From JAEUTH01 sp039931675 (lineage in GTDB: Bacteria; Bacteroidota; Bacteroidia; AKYH767-A; OLB10), in NCBI GenBank assembly GCA_039931675.1, contig JBDTRM010000285.1, positions 1 through 64,000 on the forward strand: 64,000 nt of DNA, written 5' to 3'. The translations under genes and the position numbers were made by a program. The notes beneath the pieces were generated by a model. The model was not told where the DNA came from, made no database searches, and worked only from the letters and a program-made list of their open reading frames with translations. Shown one piece after another: positions 10,101 to 17,238 of the stretch. The first letter of the stretch is position 1; each line of letters opens with the position of its first letter.

Positions 10101-10287
10101 TGGCGATGTTTCAAAAGATGGAACTGTTGATTCGCAGGATATGCAGGCAGTGGATAATGATGCAGGCATCTTTGCATTTGGATATAATGATTCAGATTGC
10201 ACCGGTGATGGAGGAACAGATTCACAGGATATGCAGATTATTGATAACAACTCGCAATTGTTTTTATTCTATGCACGACCTTATTAA
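4156..10287 (+). CDS. Giant secreted repeat protein with SprB, PKD-like, 13 tandem repeats and dockerin-like end
   Basis: A 2043-aa exported protein, probably a surface adhesin. There is no in-frame ATG for the signal peptide (hydrophobic LLLIILAVCTTAKAQ); the best start is TTG at 4156, and an in-frame stop at 4132 rules out a much longer form. Residues about 31-850 look like a beta-propeller/BNR-type region beginning WTSIGPGGGG. An SprB-type repeat follows (about 860-930, TNATCNGSANGNI to GTYTVTVTDATG), then two ANAG-type PKD-like domains (about 1035-1205). Residues 1209-1845 are thirteen 49-aa repeats, each with ACNSF.W and GCDS giving two Cys per unit. The C-terminus has two calcium-loop, dockerin-like motifs (GDVSKDGTVDSQD; DCTGDGGTDSQD). 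No canonical T9SS tail is evident; this FLEGYY-plus-dockerin ending recurs in Bacteroidota exported proteins. Confidence 0.85.
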   Translation: MQIHKPCNLFIKVHSLLLIILAVCTTAKAQTWTSIGPGGGGQVRAVFLDEKNDSTSDLYVGSDVAGIWKVTALTDISNFSQYQTKQYSYISDHEIMRFINKFYKPSTYSSKYLFVGNSSGIHRLDRTVTDGAIKRILDFPGSWVSDLYISDTYNGYHRIYFSTGNTRVLDDNGKNKKDNTTKDFYFGTLDSSETIVSVTGVTLLGLNGDRDIFCMYADEKVIGTQSDDDFYLGTENGLYHFNYSDAVKNSIPSVPINGPIPGTSYKVTSITRPYTTSPANNFLLITVNGTSGAGVYLFNKTDSTWGTALGTTFVGKKNQNDLLTHVFDTSSVQNFTRLLTIQSAGVPTGFLLFNESPNTLFGTQRYTTGVFYCGIDSNNQPGFIVPAGNWISLNTNYATSDLGWNSSTLCANPNSAFLSNNNTLIVGKSGNLFVGKQPTTNVVNTSWQQIYTSTVTLPGLCAPSTSYKSYHNIGFVNTNSKCIYPDAFNTNRIWIGDYDRFIWASGDSAASSFTQLKPNPDTDDICISLNTPSSTIQPCAGTPQSLADCSFITNNIYDSNDHSIYTGLSEGFSINKGRGFILKYDSVNTNNSFIMVGDILCGDPLKLLCDHSGRKYALVRNSANDEDRLYYLDGSTWTQFNLWNGVDEDIADALIDPNDDLYVIKTKGSTVPYKMGVYRFTSTANPTIWSSAGSALAGKSCNELATYKDTADNNYLICGTRNNGTTTNLLKLRLDTGVLVSSNINSCNSTPEGANIFKLLSSDGVTSISINQSTHTVYVGTVKFDSTLMADRSHFFKGGYNVNTGDVISCWTEITGDLPNALITSSSHKHVATGQEILYSTVNGHGEWKKDVCSLNLTLSKTNATCNGSANGNITANPTCGYEFGGYKYLWSTSPAKTTKTITGLAAGTYTVTVTDATGLSVSQSATITQPDLLSISVNLQNAVCKGSSSFTIPYTSTTGSPDRYTLKTDATGHVMTGFTNIVNATLTGSPISALMPTATLAGTYNFKLTVANSANTTCTSQTYNIVIVVNDPPTANAGIDIHACVTGPINLNGTTGGGAIGGHWLGGAGVFTPGRNTLNANYSPAASEAGTIVTLTLVSDQVAGSACPSATDDVKLTIDDIPTANAGSDQTICDVNTVTLSGSITGGINSGVWSTAGDGTFNNTSALNAVYTPGTNDKLNGSVLLTLTPNAAGVCPVSSDNVLITINHANSGDTTATACNSFTWYGNTYNASGTPTHTFMNISGCDSVVMLHLTINYSNAGDTIATACNSFTWYDSTYTVSTLATHLFNNAVGCDSIVTLHLTINYSNSGDTIATACNSFTWYGSTYTASTSATHLFTNVSGCDSTVTLHLTINYSNTGDTTTTACNSFTWYDSTYTASTLATHLFTNADGCDSTVTLHLTINYNYTGDTIATACNSFVWYDSTYTVSTLATHLFTNAAGCDSTVTLHLTINYSNTGDTIATACNSFTWYDSTYSASTSATHLFTNAVGCDSLVTLHLSINYSNTADTIATACNSFIWYDSTYTASTLATHLFTNVAGCDSTVTLHLTINYSNTGDTIAIACNSFTWYGITYTTSTLATHLFTNAVGCDSIVTLHLTINYSNTGDTTVTACNSFTWYDSTYTASTLATHLFTNAVGCDSTVTLHLTINYSNTGDTTATACNSFTWYDSTYTASTSATHLFTNVSGCDSTVTLHLTINYSNTSDTIATACNSFIWYDSTYTVSTLATHLFTNAVGCDSTVTLHLTINYSNTGDTIATACNSFTWYGITYTTSTLATHLFTNAIGCDSTVTLHLTINYSNTGDTIATACNSFTWYDSTYTVSTLATHLLTNVVGCDSTVTLHLTINNCSSTLSLTAFLEGYYLGGGVMASTLYDLGLSTDPTATDTIEINLWNPSNLSNANPDYSYKTILHNNGSAFISLGGLTGNYYIAVKHRNSIETWSANPVNFAASTSYNFTNSLSKAYDDGINFPMKIMGSGVFAFYGGDVSKDGTVDSQDMQAVDNDAGIFAFGYNDSDCTGDGGTDSQDMQIIDNNSQLFLFYARPY
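7780..9690 (+). repeat. Thirteen tandem 147-bp coding repeats
   Basis: Thirteen head-to-tail units of exactly 49 codons encode YSNTGDTIATACNSFTWY-type repeats. Unit 1 (HANSGDTT) is the most divergent. Units 7-8 and 11-12 share paired variants (CNSFIWYDSTY then WYGITYTTST), as do 3 and 10 (STSATHLFTNVSGCDS), which suggests block duplications. All units keep both Cys. Confidence 0.95.
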
Positions 10288-10299
10288 ATGAAAAATAAA

Positions 10300-10323
10300 A
10301 AAGCCCTGAATTCTCAGAGCTTT
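10300..10323. terminator. Bidirectional terminator
   Basis: AAAGCCCTGA pairs with TCAGAGCTTT around an ATTC loop (one mismatch), followed by T-rich sequence. It lies between the adhesin gene and msrA, which converge. Confidence 0.7.
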
Positions 10324-10345
10324 GTCATTTTTATAAGACTGAATT

Positions 10346-11008
10346 TCACTTCAATTTATCGTGAAACACTTTCTTAAACTTTTCAACTTTAGGACGAATC
10401 ACCATTTGACAATACGGTTCACTTCCGTTTTGATTGTAATAATTCTGATGATAATTTTCGGCAGCATAAAATTCTTTGAATCCAGTAACTTCGGTTACTA
10501 TTGGAGAGCTGTAAGCACCTGATTCATTGAGTCGTTTGATAATATCTTCAGCAATCGCTTTCTGTTCATCGTTATGATAAAAAATTGCCGAACGATACTG
10601 CGTTCCCACATCACCACCTTGCCGGTTTAATGTTGTAGGGTCGTGAACGGTGAAGAAAACTTCTAAAATATCTTTAAAGCTTACCTGCGTTTTATCGTAA
10701 ATGATATTGGCAGCTTCTGCATGACCTGTTGTGCCATTACACACTTCACGATAAGAAGGATTCTTTACAGTGCCGCCTGAAAATCCCGAGACTACTTTTT
10801 CAACCCCGCGAAGTTGCTGGTAAACGGCTTCAACGCACCAGTAGCATCCTCCGCCTAAAGTTATAGTATCTAAATTTGATGTATTCATTTTTATGTCTGA
10901 AATTTTATTTGTTGTTGTCGCTTTTTCCTGCACTTTATTTTGAGCACATGATATAAAACTTGCGCTCATAAATGAGTAGCAAAATATTAATTTGATTTGA
11001 TGATTCAT
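10346..11008 (-). CDS. msrA: Exported peptide-methionine (S)-S-oxide reductase, lipoprotein
   Basis: A 220-aa MsrA that reduces the S-epimer of methionine sulfoxide in oxidised proteins. The family signature GGCYWCVEAVYQQL is at residues 53-66, with catalytic Cys55 and a second Cys58 (Tyr where GCFWC is usual). FSGG, GHAEA and the YHQNYY motif near the C-terminus are also present. The N-terminus is a lipoprotein signal: a hydrophobic stretch ending SASFISC, so Cys21 is the likely lipidated residue. The enzyme therefore probably works outside the cytoplasm, repairing envelope proteins. No msrB is adjacent. A second exported msrA lies at 46849. Confidence 0.93.
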   Translation of the reverse strand: MNHQIKLIFCYSFMSASFISCAQNKVQEKATTTNKISDIKMNTSNLDTITLGGGCYWCVEAVYQQLRGVEKVVSGFSGGTVKNPSYREVCNGTTGHAEAANIIYDKTQVSFKDILEVFFTVHDPTTLNRQGGDVGTQYRSAIFYHNDEQKAIAEDIIKRLNESGAYSSPIVTEVTGFKEFYAAENYHQNYYNQNGSEPYCQMVIRPKVEKFKKVFHDKLK

Positions 11009-11168
11009 GCTGATGAGTTTTTATTTATTGCTCAAATTACGTTGTTCGCATTGCTGTCGGATGTAATACATCAGACACTTAACAACCATTTAACCCTAAT
11101 GTTTTTAAGAGCAATTACAATATCAATCGGGCAAATTTGCGCATTTAATTAACCTTCATTTTATTCTA

Positions 11169-11271
11169 ACCTTAGTAGAAATGATAACAGATAGCCCCAA
11201 CCTTATTACCTTATTTCCCAATAAAATAAGGTAATAAGGTCATCAAATTTGTTAGTATTTTCTACTAAGGT
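11169..11271 (+). repeat. Nested inverted-repeat element, copy A
   Basis: Outer arms ACCTTAGTAGAAA (11169-11181) and TTTCTACTAAGGT (11259-11271) are perfect 13-bp inverted repeats. Inside, the 17-bp arm at 11200-11216 (ACCTTATTACCTTATTT) pairs perfectly with 11224-11240 across a 7-nt loop. A run of T follows the right outer arm. Three relatives lie at 43147, 48693 and 52699. Copy A sits between dnaX and msrA, both on the minus strand, so its T-run faces away from terminating dnaX. Confidence 0.9.
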
Positions 11272-11357
11272 TTTTTTGAACCTGCTAATTTTTTTGCTCA
11301 ATTTATGTATAGTGATTGCCCTGTTTTTTAGTATAATTCTCCCAATAGCAATTGGGA

Positions 11358-13139
11358 TCAAAACTCCAAATCAAATCTTTTTTTCAATTCATTTAAAGCA
11401 GGATTCTTTTCAGCCATCGCTTCAAATTTTTCTTTTGCTGTGTAAGCGTTCTTTTCTCCCAAAGCGGCTTCCACTTTTGTTGTGATCCGAATGAAATCAT
11501 TTTTCAAAATTGATTTTAAATGAGCAAACAAATCAGCTTTTATATTTTGAATTTCTTCTTCCTGTGTTTTATTGTCAACTGTAAAAGCAACTTCAAAATT
11601 CTCTTTCAATTGCGGCTTATGTGTAACCAATGTGTAATTTAAGTTGCGTTTATTTTCTTTCAGCATTTTAGCCGCAAAGGATTCAATTGCATTATACAAT
11701 TCGTCAATAGTGAAAATATTTTTTTCTACAGGTTCAAAAGCAGGAGTTTCTTTTTCAGTGTCTTTAGATTTTCCTCTTCCGAAATTTTTTAATGAAGGCG
11801 TTAATGTTGGTGAACCATTAGTTGATGCAGGTTTTTTTTCTTGCGTAGCCGAAGTTGGAGTAGGAGCAGGTTCAGTTTTTTTATACGCGGCACGTGGTTC
11901 TTCCACGGTTTCAGCTTTAACATCTTTTGCAGATGCAATTGGTTTAACAGCACTGCTCACTTCACTAACTGAAGCTGCTTTTGAAATAAATTCAAGGTTA
12001 GCAGGTGCAGCGATATCACCTATAAAACTTACATCACTATTGGAGTTTTTTTTTAAGCGACACATTTTTAAAAGTGCCAGTTCAACATGCAGTCGTTGAT
12101 TTTTTGCGGCCTTATATTCAATGTCGCACTTGTTGCAAACTTCAATGAAGGCAAGCAGAAATTCTGTTTCAACCTGCGTGGCTTGTTGCTTATATTTTTC
12201 ACGGATGTTTGGCGAGACTTCCAGTAATGGCAATGTTACAGCATCTTTGCAAACCAACAGATCGCGGAAGTGACTGCTCAATCCGTTTATAAAATGATGT
12301 GCATCAAAACCATCATTAAGCAATTCATCAAAAGTCAAAAGCAATTGGCGATAATCAGCAGCGTTAATAAATTCGGTAATCTTAAAATAATAATCGTAAT
12401 CCAACACATTCAAATTGTTGATTACGTCTTTATAAGTAACTGTACTTCCCGCAAAACTTACTATCTGATCAAACATGCTCAATGCATCACGCATGGCGCC
12501 ATCAGCTTTTTGTGCGATGATGTGCAAGCCATCAGGCTCGGCAATTACTTTTTCGCTTATCGCAATTCCTTCAAGATGTTTTGCTATGTCTTCAATCCTG
12601 ATTCGATTAAAATCAAATATCTGGCAACGCGATAAAATAGTTGGAATGATCTTATGCTTTTCAGTTGTTGCTAAAATAAAAATTGCGTAAGATGGCGGTT
12701 CTTCCAATGTTTTCAGAAATGCATTGAATGCACTTGCTGACAGCATGTGAACCTCATCAATAATATAAATTTTAAACTTACCGTATTGCGGAGCATAGCG
12801 AACCTGCTCTACTAAACCTCTTATATCTTCAACTGAATTATTTGATGCAGCATCTAATTCGTAAATGTTTAACGATGCATTGTTGTTAAACGAAATACAC
12901 GATTCACATTTATCGCAAGCCTCTGTATTGGCTGTAATATTTTCGCAGTTAATTGTCTTTGCTAATATGCGTGCGCAGGTGGTTTTGCCAACACCGCGCG
13001 GACCGCAGAATAAAAATGCCTGCGCTAGGTGATTGCTCTTTATCGCATTCTTTAATGTATTGGTGATATGGCTTTGCCCCACAACAGTATCAAATGTTGC
13101 AGGTCTGTATTTACGTGCCGAAACTACAAACTGATTCAT
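11358..13139 (-). CDS. dnaX: DNA polymerase III subunit gamma/tau
   Basis: A 593-aa clamp-loader ATPase that, with delta and delta', opens the beta clamp and places it on primed DNA. The AAA+ domain covers roughly residues 1-220: Walker A GPRGVGKTT (46-54), a zinc site formed by Cys65, Cys75, Cys78 and Cys81, Walker B IYIIDEVHML near 125 and sensor motif TILSRC. The collar domain follows to about 370. The low-complexity C-terminal part (rich in Ala, Glu, Lys, Thr) is the tau-like extension. The Bacteroidota-typical N-terminus starts VSARKYRP. Start ATG 13139 fits. It is divergent from the PspC-domain gene. Confidence 0.97.
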   Translation of the reverse strand: MNQFVVSARKYRPATFDTVVGQSHITNTLKNAIKSNHLAQAFLFCGPRGVGKTTCARILAKTINCENITANTEACDKCESCISFNNNASLNIYELDAASNNSVEDIRGLVEQVRYAPQYGKFKIYIIDEVHMLSASAFNAFLKTLEEPPSYAIFILATTEKHKIIPTILSRCQIFDFNRIRIEDIAKHLEGIAISEKVIAEPDGLHIIAQKADGAMRDALSMFDQIVSFAGSTVTYKDVINNLNVLDYDYYFKITEFINAADYRQLLLTFDELLNDGFDAHHFINGLSSHFRDLLVCKDAVTLPLLEVSPNIREKYKQQATQVETEFLLAFIEVCNKCDIEYKAAKNQRLHVELALLKMCRLKKNSNSDVSFIGDIAAPANLEFISKAASVSEVSSAVKPIASAKDVKAETVEEPRAAYKKTEPAPTPTSATQEKKPASTNGSPTLTPSLKNFGRGKSKDTEKETPAFEPVEKNIFTIDELYNAIESFAAKMLKENKRNLNYTLVTHKPQLKENFEVAFTVDNKTQEEEIQNIKADLFAHLKSILKNDFIRITTKVEAALGEKNAYTAKEKFEAMAEKNPALNELKKRFDLEF

Positions 13140-13150
13140 GCAGCAAATGT

Positions 13151-13175
13151 AATTGTACGTTTCGATTGTACAATT
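13151..13175. promoter_or_regulatory. Inverted repeat in the dnaX/PspC divergent promoter region
   Basis: AATTGTAC at 13151-13158 and GTACAATT at 13168-13175 form an 8-bp inverted repeat with 9 bp between, only 12 bp upstream of the dnaX start codon. Position and symmetry fit an operator, but no regulator is known for it. Confidence 0.3.
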
Positions 13176-13220
13176 TGAAAAAACAAATCAAACAGTACAT
13201 TTTTTTGTAACATTCCTTTT

Positions 13221-13228
13221 TACTTTTG
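13221..13228 (+). promoter_or_regulatory. Candidate -7 promoter box for the PspC-domain gene
   Basis: TACTTTTG is an exact TAnnTTTG match. A TTTTTTG tract lies upstream, but only 13 bp away, shorter than the usual spacing. Because the box overlaps the alternative TTG start at 13226, it supports the downstream ATG at 13277. Confidence 0.45.
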
Positions 13229-13276
13229 GTCTATGTTTTAAAAGAAGGAATTGTAATCCAAATCAAAAAATTAAAA

Positions 13277-13471
13277 ATGGAAAAAAGACTTACACGTAAA
13301 AACAAAATGCTGCTTGGTGTTTGTGGCGGCATAGCCGATTATTATAACATGGATCCAACCCTTGTGCGGATTATTGCTGTTGCACTTATTTTCTTTGGCA
13401 TCGGCAGCCCAATCCTTGTTTATCTCGTTATGGCAATCGTAATGCCCGATGAAACTAAATTGATTTCCTGA
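13277..13471 (+). CDS. PspC-domain small membrane protein
   Basis: A 64-aa protein starting MEKRLTRKNKMLLGVCGGIA. The segment LGVCGGIADYYNMDPTLVR is the hallmark of PspC domains, and the remaining residues form one transmembrane helix (ALIFFGIGSPILVYLVMAIV). PspC proteins sense or buffer inner-membrane stress in enterobacteria; in Bacteroidota such short forms are common and their partners mostly unknown. The ATG at 13277 is preferred because an upstream TTG falls inside the probable promoter. The CHAD gene follows 42 bp downstream. Confidence 0.88.
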   Translation: MEKRLTRKNKMLLGVCGGIADYYNMDPTLVRIIAVALIFFGIGSPILVYLVMAIVMPDETKLIS

Positions 13472-13513
13472 ATAAATAATCAATAGGTTTGTTGCTGTAT
13501 ATTTCTGCATGAA

Positions 13514-14281
13514 ATGAAACCACAAACACTCATTGACTTTTTTAATGAGCGTAATCAATCGCTTACAAAATGCTTCAAAAGAGCCGATGCCGATAATTTG
13601 GAAGAAACCCTTCACAAACTCCGTGTTGATATAAAGAAAATCCATTTCCTCCTTTTGTTTATCGGTTATTTTAACCACCGGAAAAATATTCATGATCTAT
13701 ATCTTCCTTACCGTAAGATTTTTAAATCAATAGGCGTTATTAGGGAATTGCAGTTGAAGCAAAAACTATTAATAGAATATGATCCCGGCAAGGAAACTAT
13801 TAAAGAACAAAACAAGCTTCTGAAAAAAGAAAAAAAACTTGCAAAGAATTTTCTGTCTCACATTCACGAATATTTAAAATTGATAGATGCAACAAATAAA
13901 ATAGCATTAACCATTTTCGAAAAATTTCCGGTTTTTAATGAGATGGAATTTTTACATAGCCTGTCGTTACTCACAAAAAGGCAGTTCAGTAAAATCAATG
14001 TTGAACATCTGCACGAATCACGTAAAACTCTCAAGACAATTATTTACAGCAAACAGTTATTTCCACATGCTGCCGTTTTCAGAAAAATTTTGAATGTAAA
14101 AGTTGCTGACGATTTGCAGGATTTGATTGGCGCATGGCATGATAAAACAGTGCTCGCAGATTGGATGAATCAAAATTCGAAATCATCGGAATATGCAACA
14201 ATTAAAGTCAGTATTAAAAATGCTGCTGCTGCCGATTTTAAGCTGATAAAACAGGCTTCTTCAAACTTATTCAGGAGTTAA
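13514..14281 (+). CDS. CHAD domain-containing protein
   Basis: A 255-aa mostly helical, Lys-rich protein. The segment LHKLRVDIKKIHFLL (about residues 33-47) and the repeat LHESRKTLKTIIYSKQLF (about 169-186) are the paired H..R basic helices of the CHAD (conserved histidine alpha-helical) domain. This domain binds inorganic polyphosphate and is found on polyphosphate granules in some bacteria. No CYTH triphosphatase domain is fused to it and none is nearby. Localisation is cytoplasmic: there is no signal peptide. Granule binding here is inferred from the family only. Confidence 0.85.
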   Translation: MKPQTLIDFFNERNQSLTKCFKRADADNLEETLHKLRVDIKKIHFLLLFIGYFNHRKNIHDLYLPYRKIFKSIGVIRELQLKQKLLIEYDPGKETIKEQNKLLKKEKKLAKNFLSHIHEYLKLIDATNKIALTIFEKFPVFNEMEFLHSLSLLTKRQFSKINVEHLHESRKTLKTIIYSKQLFPHAAVFRKILNVKVADDLQDLIGAWHDKTVLADWMNQNSKSSEYATIKVSIKNAAAADFKLIKQASSNLFRS

Positions 14282-14316
14282 AAAGCCTCAGATATAACCC
14301 GTTTCTTCAACTTTGT

Positions 14317-14324
14317 TAACTTTG
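14317..14324 (+). promoter_or_regulatory. Candidate -7 promoter box for mnmA
   Basis: TAACTTTG matches TAnnTTTG and is followed by GCAGCC, 42 bp before the mnmA ATG. A matching -33 box was not found. Confidence 0.45.
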
Positions 14325-14366
14325 CAGCCGATTTTTAAAAAAACGACTTTTTAAAATTAAATTAAA

Positions 14367-15506
14367 ATGAGCAAACACGGAAAGATATTAGTGGCGATGA
14401 GTGGTGGCATTGATAGTTCTGTTACTGCCATGATGCTGCACGAACAAGGTTACGAAGTAATTGGCATTACCATGAAAACATGGGATTATGCGGCTTCGGG
14501 CACTGGCAAAAAGGAAACAGGTTGCTGTAGCCTTGACTCTATAAACGATGCACGAACCATAGCTGTACAAAAAGGTTTCCCGCACTACATATTGGATATA
14601 CGGGGTGAGTTTGGCGATTTTGTGATTGATAATTTTGTTGACGAATATCTCGCAGGCCGCACTCCTAATCCATGTGTGCTGTGCAACACTCACATTAAGT
14701 GGGATGCGCTGATGAAACGTGCTGATATGCTCGATTGCGAATTTATCGCCACGGGACATTATGCTAAAGTGCGCAATGAAAACGGACGTTATATTGTTTC
14801 AAAAGGTTTAGATCATACCAAAGATCAAAGCTATGTGCTTTGGGGATTAGAGCAGGATAAACTTGCCCGCACTAAATTTCCGATTGGTAATTTTCGTAAA
14901 ACTGAAATTCGCCAAATGGCTATGGACATGGGCTTTGAAGAACTTTCGAAAAAGAGTGAGAGCTATGAAATATGTTTTGTGCCGGGAAATGATTACCGCG
15001 AATTTCTCCGTCATAAAGTGGACGGCATTGATGAGCGATTGGCTAACGGGAAGTTTATCAGCACCGAAGGAAAAGTTATCGGAACACATAAAGGTTATCC
15101 ATTTTACACCATTGGTCAGCGCAAAGGATTGGAAGTTGCTTTTGGCGAACCTATGTATGTGGTAAAAATTATTCCCGAATCAAATACTGTAGTGCTTGGT
15201 CATTATGATGATCTGCAAAAGCAGGAAATGTGGGTGCGCGATGTGAACCTGATTAAATATCCTCACATCAATAACAGGTTAGAAGCTTTAACTAAAATTC
15301 GTTACAAGGACGCGGGCACACACAGCACATTAAGCATGAGCGGTGATATGATGCGTGTTGACTTTCATAAACCGGTTAATGCCGTTGCACCCGGACAAAG
15401 CGCAGTGTTTTATGAAGATGATGATGTAATAGGAGGAGGCTTTATTGCAAAAGAGGAGCCTGTTGGTAAATTAAGTTTTGACAGTAAATATTCAGTTGCA
15501 TTGTAG
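14367..15506 (+). CDS. mnmA: tRNA-specific 2-thiouridylase
   Basis: A 379-aa cytoplasmic enzyme that adenylates and thiolates U34 of tRNAs for Lys, Glu and Gln. The PP-loop SGGIDSS is at residues 12-18. The two catalytic cysteines are visible: Cys103 in NPCVLCN and Cys203 in YEICFVPGNDYREFL. The C-terminal beta-barrel includes the YTIGQRKGL motif. Length matches the family. The last five codons (Y-S-V-A-L) and the TAG stop belong to the first unit of a palindromic tandem repeat starting near 15488, so the extreme C-terminus has been overwritten or shaped by that repeat. Confidence 0.96.
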   Translation: MSKHGKILVAMSGGIDSSVTAMMLHEQGYEVIGITMKTWDYAASGTGKKETGCCSLDSINDARTIAVQKGFPHYILDIRGEFGDFVIDNFVDEYLAGRTPNPCVLCNTHIKWDALMKRADMLDCEFIATGHYAKVRNENGRYIVSKGLDHTKDQSYVLWGLEQDKLARTKFPIGNFRKTEIRQMAMDMGFEELSKKSESYEICFVPGNDYREFLRHKVDGIDERLANGKFISTEGKVIGTHKGYPFYTIGQRKGLEVAFGEPMYVVKIIPESNTVVLGHYDDLQKQEMWVRDVNLIKYPHINNRLEALTKIRYKDAGTHSTLSMSGDMMRVDFHKPVNAVAPGQSAVFYEDDDVIGGGFIAKEEPVGKLSFDSKYSVAL

Positions 15507-15633
15507 AGACGTTGCATTGCAACGTCTTAACAGATATTCGGTTGCATTGTTGTACAGAGACGTTGCATTGCAACGTCTCTATGCGTATCGGGTTGCATTG
15601 TAGAGACGTTGCAATGCAACGTCTCTACGCGAC
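15488..15633. repeat. Three tandem palindromic repeat units at the mnmA 3' end
   Basis: Units begin near 15488, 15534 and 15585 (46, 51 and about 48 bp). Each has a leader ATATTCGGTTGCATTG (or a close variant) followed by a palindrome with half-site AGAGACGTTGCA: 15507-15527, 15556-15580 and 15600-15628, the last a perfect 29-bp palindrome. Unit 1 includes the mnmA stop codon. The hairpins could serve as the transcript end, though no T-run follows. Confidence 0.9.
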
Positions 15634-15659
15634 CGATACACAACACCAAATATTTTTCA

Positions 15660-15667
15660 TACTTTAG
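15660..15667 (+). promoter_or_regulatory. Candidate -7 promoter box, near-leaderless gene
   Basis: TACTTTAG differs from TAnnTTTG at one base and ends 6 bp before the ATG at 15674, so transcription would start at or next to the start codon. Confidence 0.4.
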
Positions 15668-15673
15668 CTGCGA

Positions 15674-16372
15674 ATGAAAAACACTCCCTCCGCAATCCTT
15701 CTTTTTTTTATTTGCCTTGCAATATTTTCATGCAAGAAAAACAGTACTACAGAAACGCCTTACCTTGGCTATTCTTACTTCCCCGACAATGTAGGCCACT
15801 ACATTATTTATGATGTGGACTCTGTGGAAAAAGATGGCTTCACAGGCATAGTAACTCACAGCACATACCAAATCAAAGAAATTATTGAATCCGTTTTTAC
15901 TGATAACCAGGGACGTCCAACTTTACGCATTGAGCGTTACCGCAAAGATTCTGTTTACTATCCCGATTGGACTATTTACAATGTATGGACAGCAAACCTC
16001 ACCGCAACAACTGCCGAGCGTTTTGAAAATAATATTCGCTATATTAAATTAACTTTCCCGGTACAAAACGGCAAAACATGGAATGGCAATGCTATGAACA
16101 CTGATGTGGAGGAAGATTATGAATACACTGGCATACATGAACAGATGACAATTAACAATCTCACATTCGATTCAGTAACTACTGTGCTTCAAGCGGATGA
16201 ACTCTTCAATTTTGTATCGCCTAAGTATAAGCAAGAACAATATGCGGCCGGTGTGGGACTTGTTTATCGCAAGAAGTTAGAACTTCAAACGCAGATTGAC
16301 ACCAGCACCGGACTGCCTGATACAAGCTCATATATTGATTACACGGAGCGCATTAATGCTTTTGGAAATTGA
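15674..16372 (+). CDS. Conserved lipoprotein of unknown function
   Basis: A 232-aa protein with a lipoprotein signal: the hydrophobic ILLFFICLAIFSC puts the lipidated Cys at about residue 20, followed by KKNSTT. The mature part begins YLGYSYFPDNVGHYIIYDVDS and is beta-rich, with repeated FDS/YTE strands, resembling the many Bacteroidota lipoproteins that describe a total or state string and have no known function. No catalytic motif can be seen. It may be transcribed from its own promoter close to the start codon. It converges with the unknown gene at 16394 with only 21 bp between. Confidence 0.75.
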   Translation: MKNTPSAILLFFICLAIFSCKKNSTTETPYLGYSYFPDNVGHYIIYDVDSVEKDGFTGIVTHSTYQIKEIIESVFTDNQGRPTLRIERYRKDSVYYPDWTIYNVWTANLTATTAERFENNIRYIKLTFPVQNGKTWNGNAMNTDVEEDYEYTGIHEQMTINNLTFDSVTTVLQADELFNFVSPKYKQEQYAAGVGLVYRKKLELQTQIDTSTGLPDTSSYIDYTERINAFGN

Positions 16373-16393
16373 TTTCTCGCTATTAGTAAAATA

Positions 16394-17020
16394 TCAGTTA
16401 TAAATAGAAACATTTTGATTTCCCTTGCTTTTAAGGATGGCATCTATCACTACTTCAAGCACCAAAACATTCCATTCTACATTGTAATAAAATAAGAGAT
16501 AATGATTGGGGTTTTTAGTTGAAAAGATTGACAAATAGTTTTGATACCTTTTTATTGAAACGTCATCCCACTCAAGAATATCCATATTGTTTGGCAATAG
16601 CAGGCCATATTCGTGAAATGTAATTCCTGAAATTTCAAATGTTTTATTTGATGCAAACAGAGAGCAATAGTTTTGGATAACGGGCAAAAAATAACATTCA
16701 TATAAAGAGCCAACAATTTTTGCATACTTGCTATTCAAAATTTCTTTATTTATTCCATAAAGTGTTTTCAAACGGATTTTTATGATTTGCTGATTCTTGT
16801 TTTTTATATCAACACAATATATTCTTCCAAAATAAAATGTGGTGCCGCGAATCCATTTTACTCCAAATCTGAATGATTCAATTTCTTCCTTTAACCATTT
16901 AACCGGTTGTTCACTAAATGGTGATGAATTATGCAATTGTAAACATCCAGGTTCAATTACTAATTCTCTGCGCCATGATAAGACATCCGGCTTAAAATTT
17001 ATTATGATTTTATCTGACAT
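16394..17020 (-). CDS. Hypothetical protein, 208 aa
   Basis: I do not recognise this family. The protein has no signal peptide and begins MSDKIIINFKPDVLSWRREL. It has alternating beta-rich stretches (RGTTFYFGRIYCVDI, ISGITFHEYGLLL) and many aromatic residues, reminiscent of PH-like small folds, but this is only an impression. Composition is Ile/Asn/Lys-rich, more AT-rich than the neighbours, which may mean recent acquisition. It is convergent with the lipoprotein gene and divergent from the 1786-aa secreted protein. Confidence 0.6.
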   Translation of the reverse strand: MSDKIIINFKPDVLSWRRELVIEPGCLQLHNSSPFSEQPVKWLKEEIESFRFGVKWIRGTTFYFGRIYCVDIKNKNQQIIKIRLKTLYGINKEILNSKYAKIVGSLYECYFLPVIQNYCSLFASNKTFEISGITFHEYGLLLPNNMDILEWDDVSIKRYQNYLSIFSTKNPNHYLLFYYNVEWNVLVLEVVIDAILKSKGNQNVSIYN

Positions 17021-17149
17021 TTAACCTGTAAATAAAGGGACTTTAATTTTCTCAATACCTTGCATTAAGGACAATTAGCAGCCAAATGCATAGTATATTA
17101 ATGCGCTATTGTAATAAATTGCAATCTCTTAATAAATTTTTCTTCCAGG

Positions 17150-17182
17150 TTTGCTTTTAATTAAAGTTAAAAACTATTTTTA
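17150..17182 (+). promoter_or_regulatory. Candidate promoter for the 1786-aa secreted protein
   Basis: TTTG at 17150-17153 and TATTTTTA at 17175-17182 are 21 bp apart, fitting the Bacteroidota -33/-7 layout with one mismatch in the -7 box. The start codon is 57 bp downstream. Confidence 0.4.
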
Positions 17183-17238
17183 CGCCATGCTTTTCGCATT
17201 CATTTCATGAAAACAAGTAATCAAACAACAATAAAATA

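Noticed and set aside
11169..11271. Element copy A as a terminator of dnaX
   Set aside because: Its T-run is on the plus strand while dnaX is on the minus strand, and sister copies lie between divergent genes.
11644..12099. Plus-strand frames within dnaX, including a 151-codon one
   Set aside because: They are shadows of the dnaX coding sequence with no recognised domains.
15507..15628. Evenly spaced palindromes resembling a CRISPR array
   Set aside because: Only three units, the palindrome spans the whole repeat, and the spacers are repeated leader sequence rather than unique DNA; no cas genes are present.
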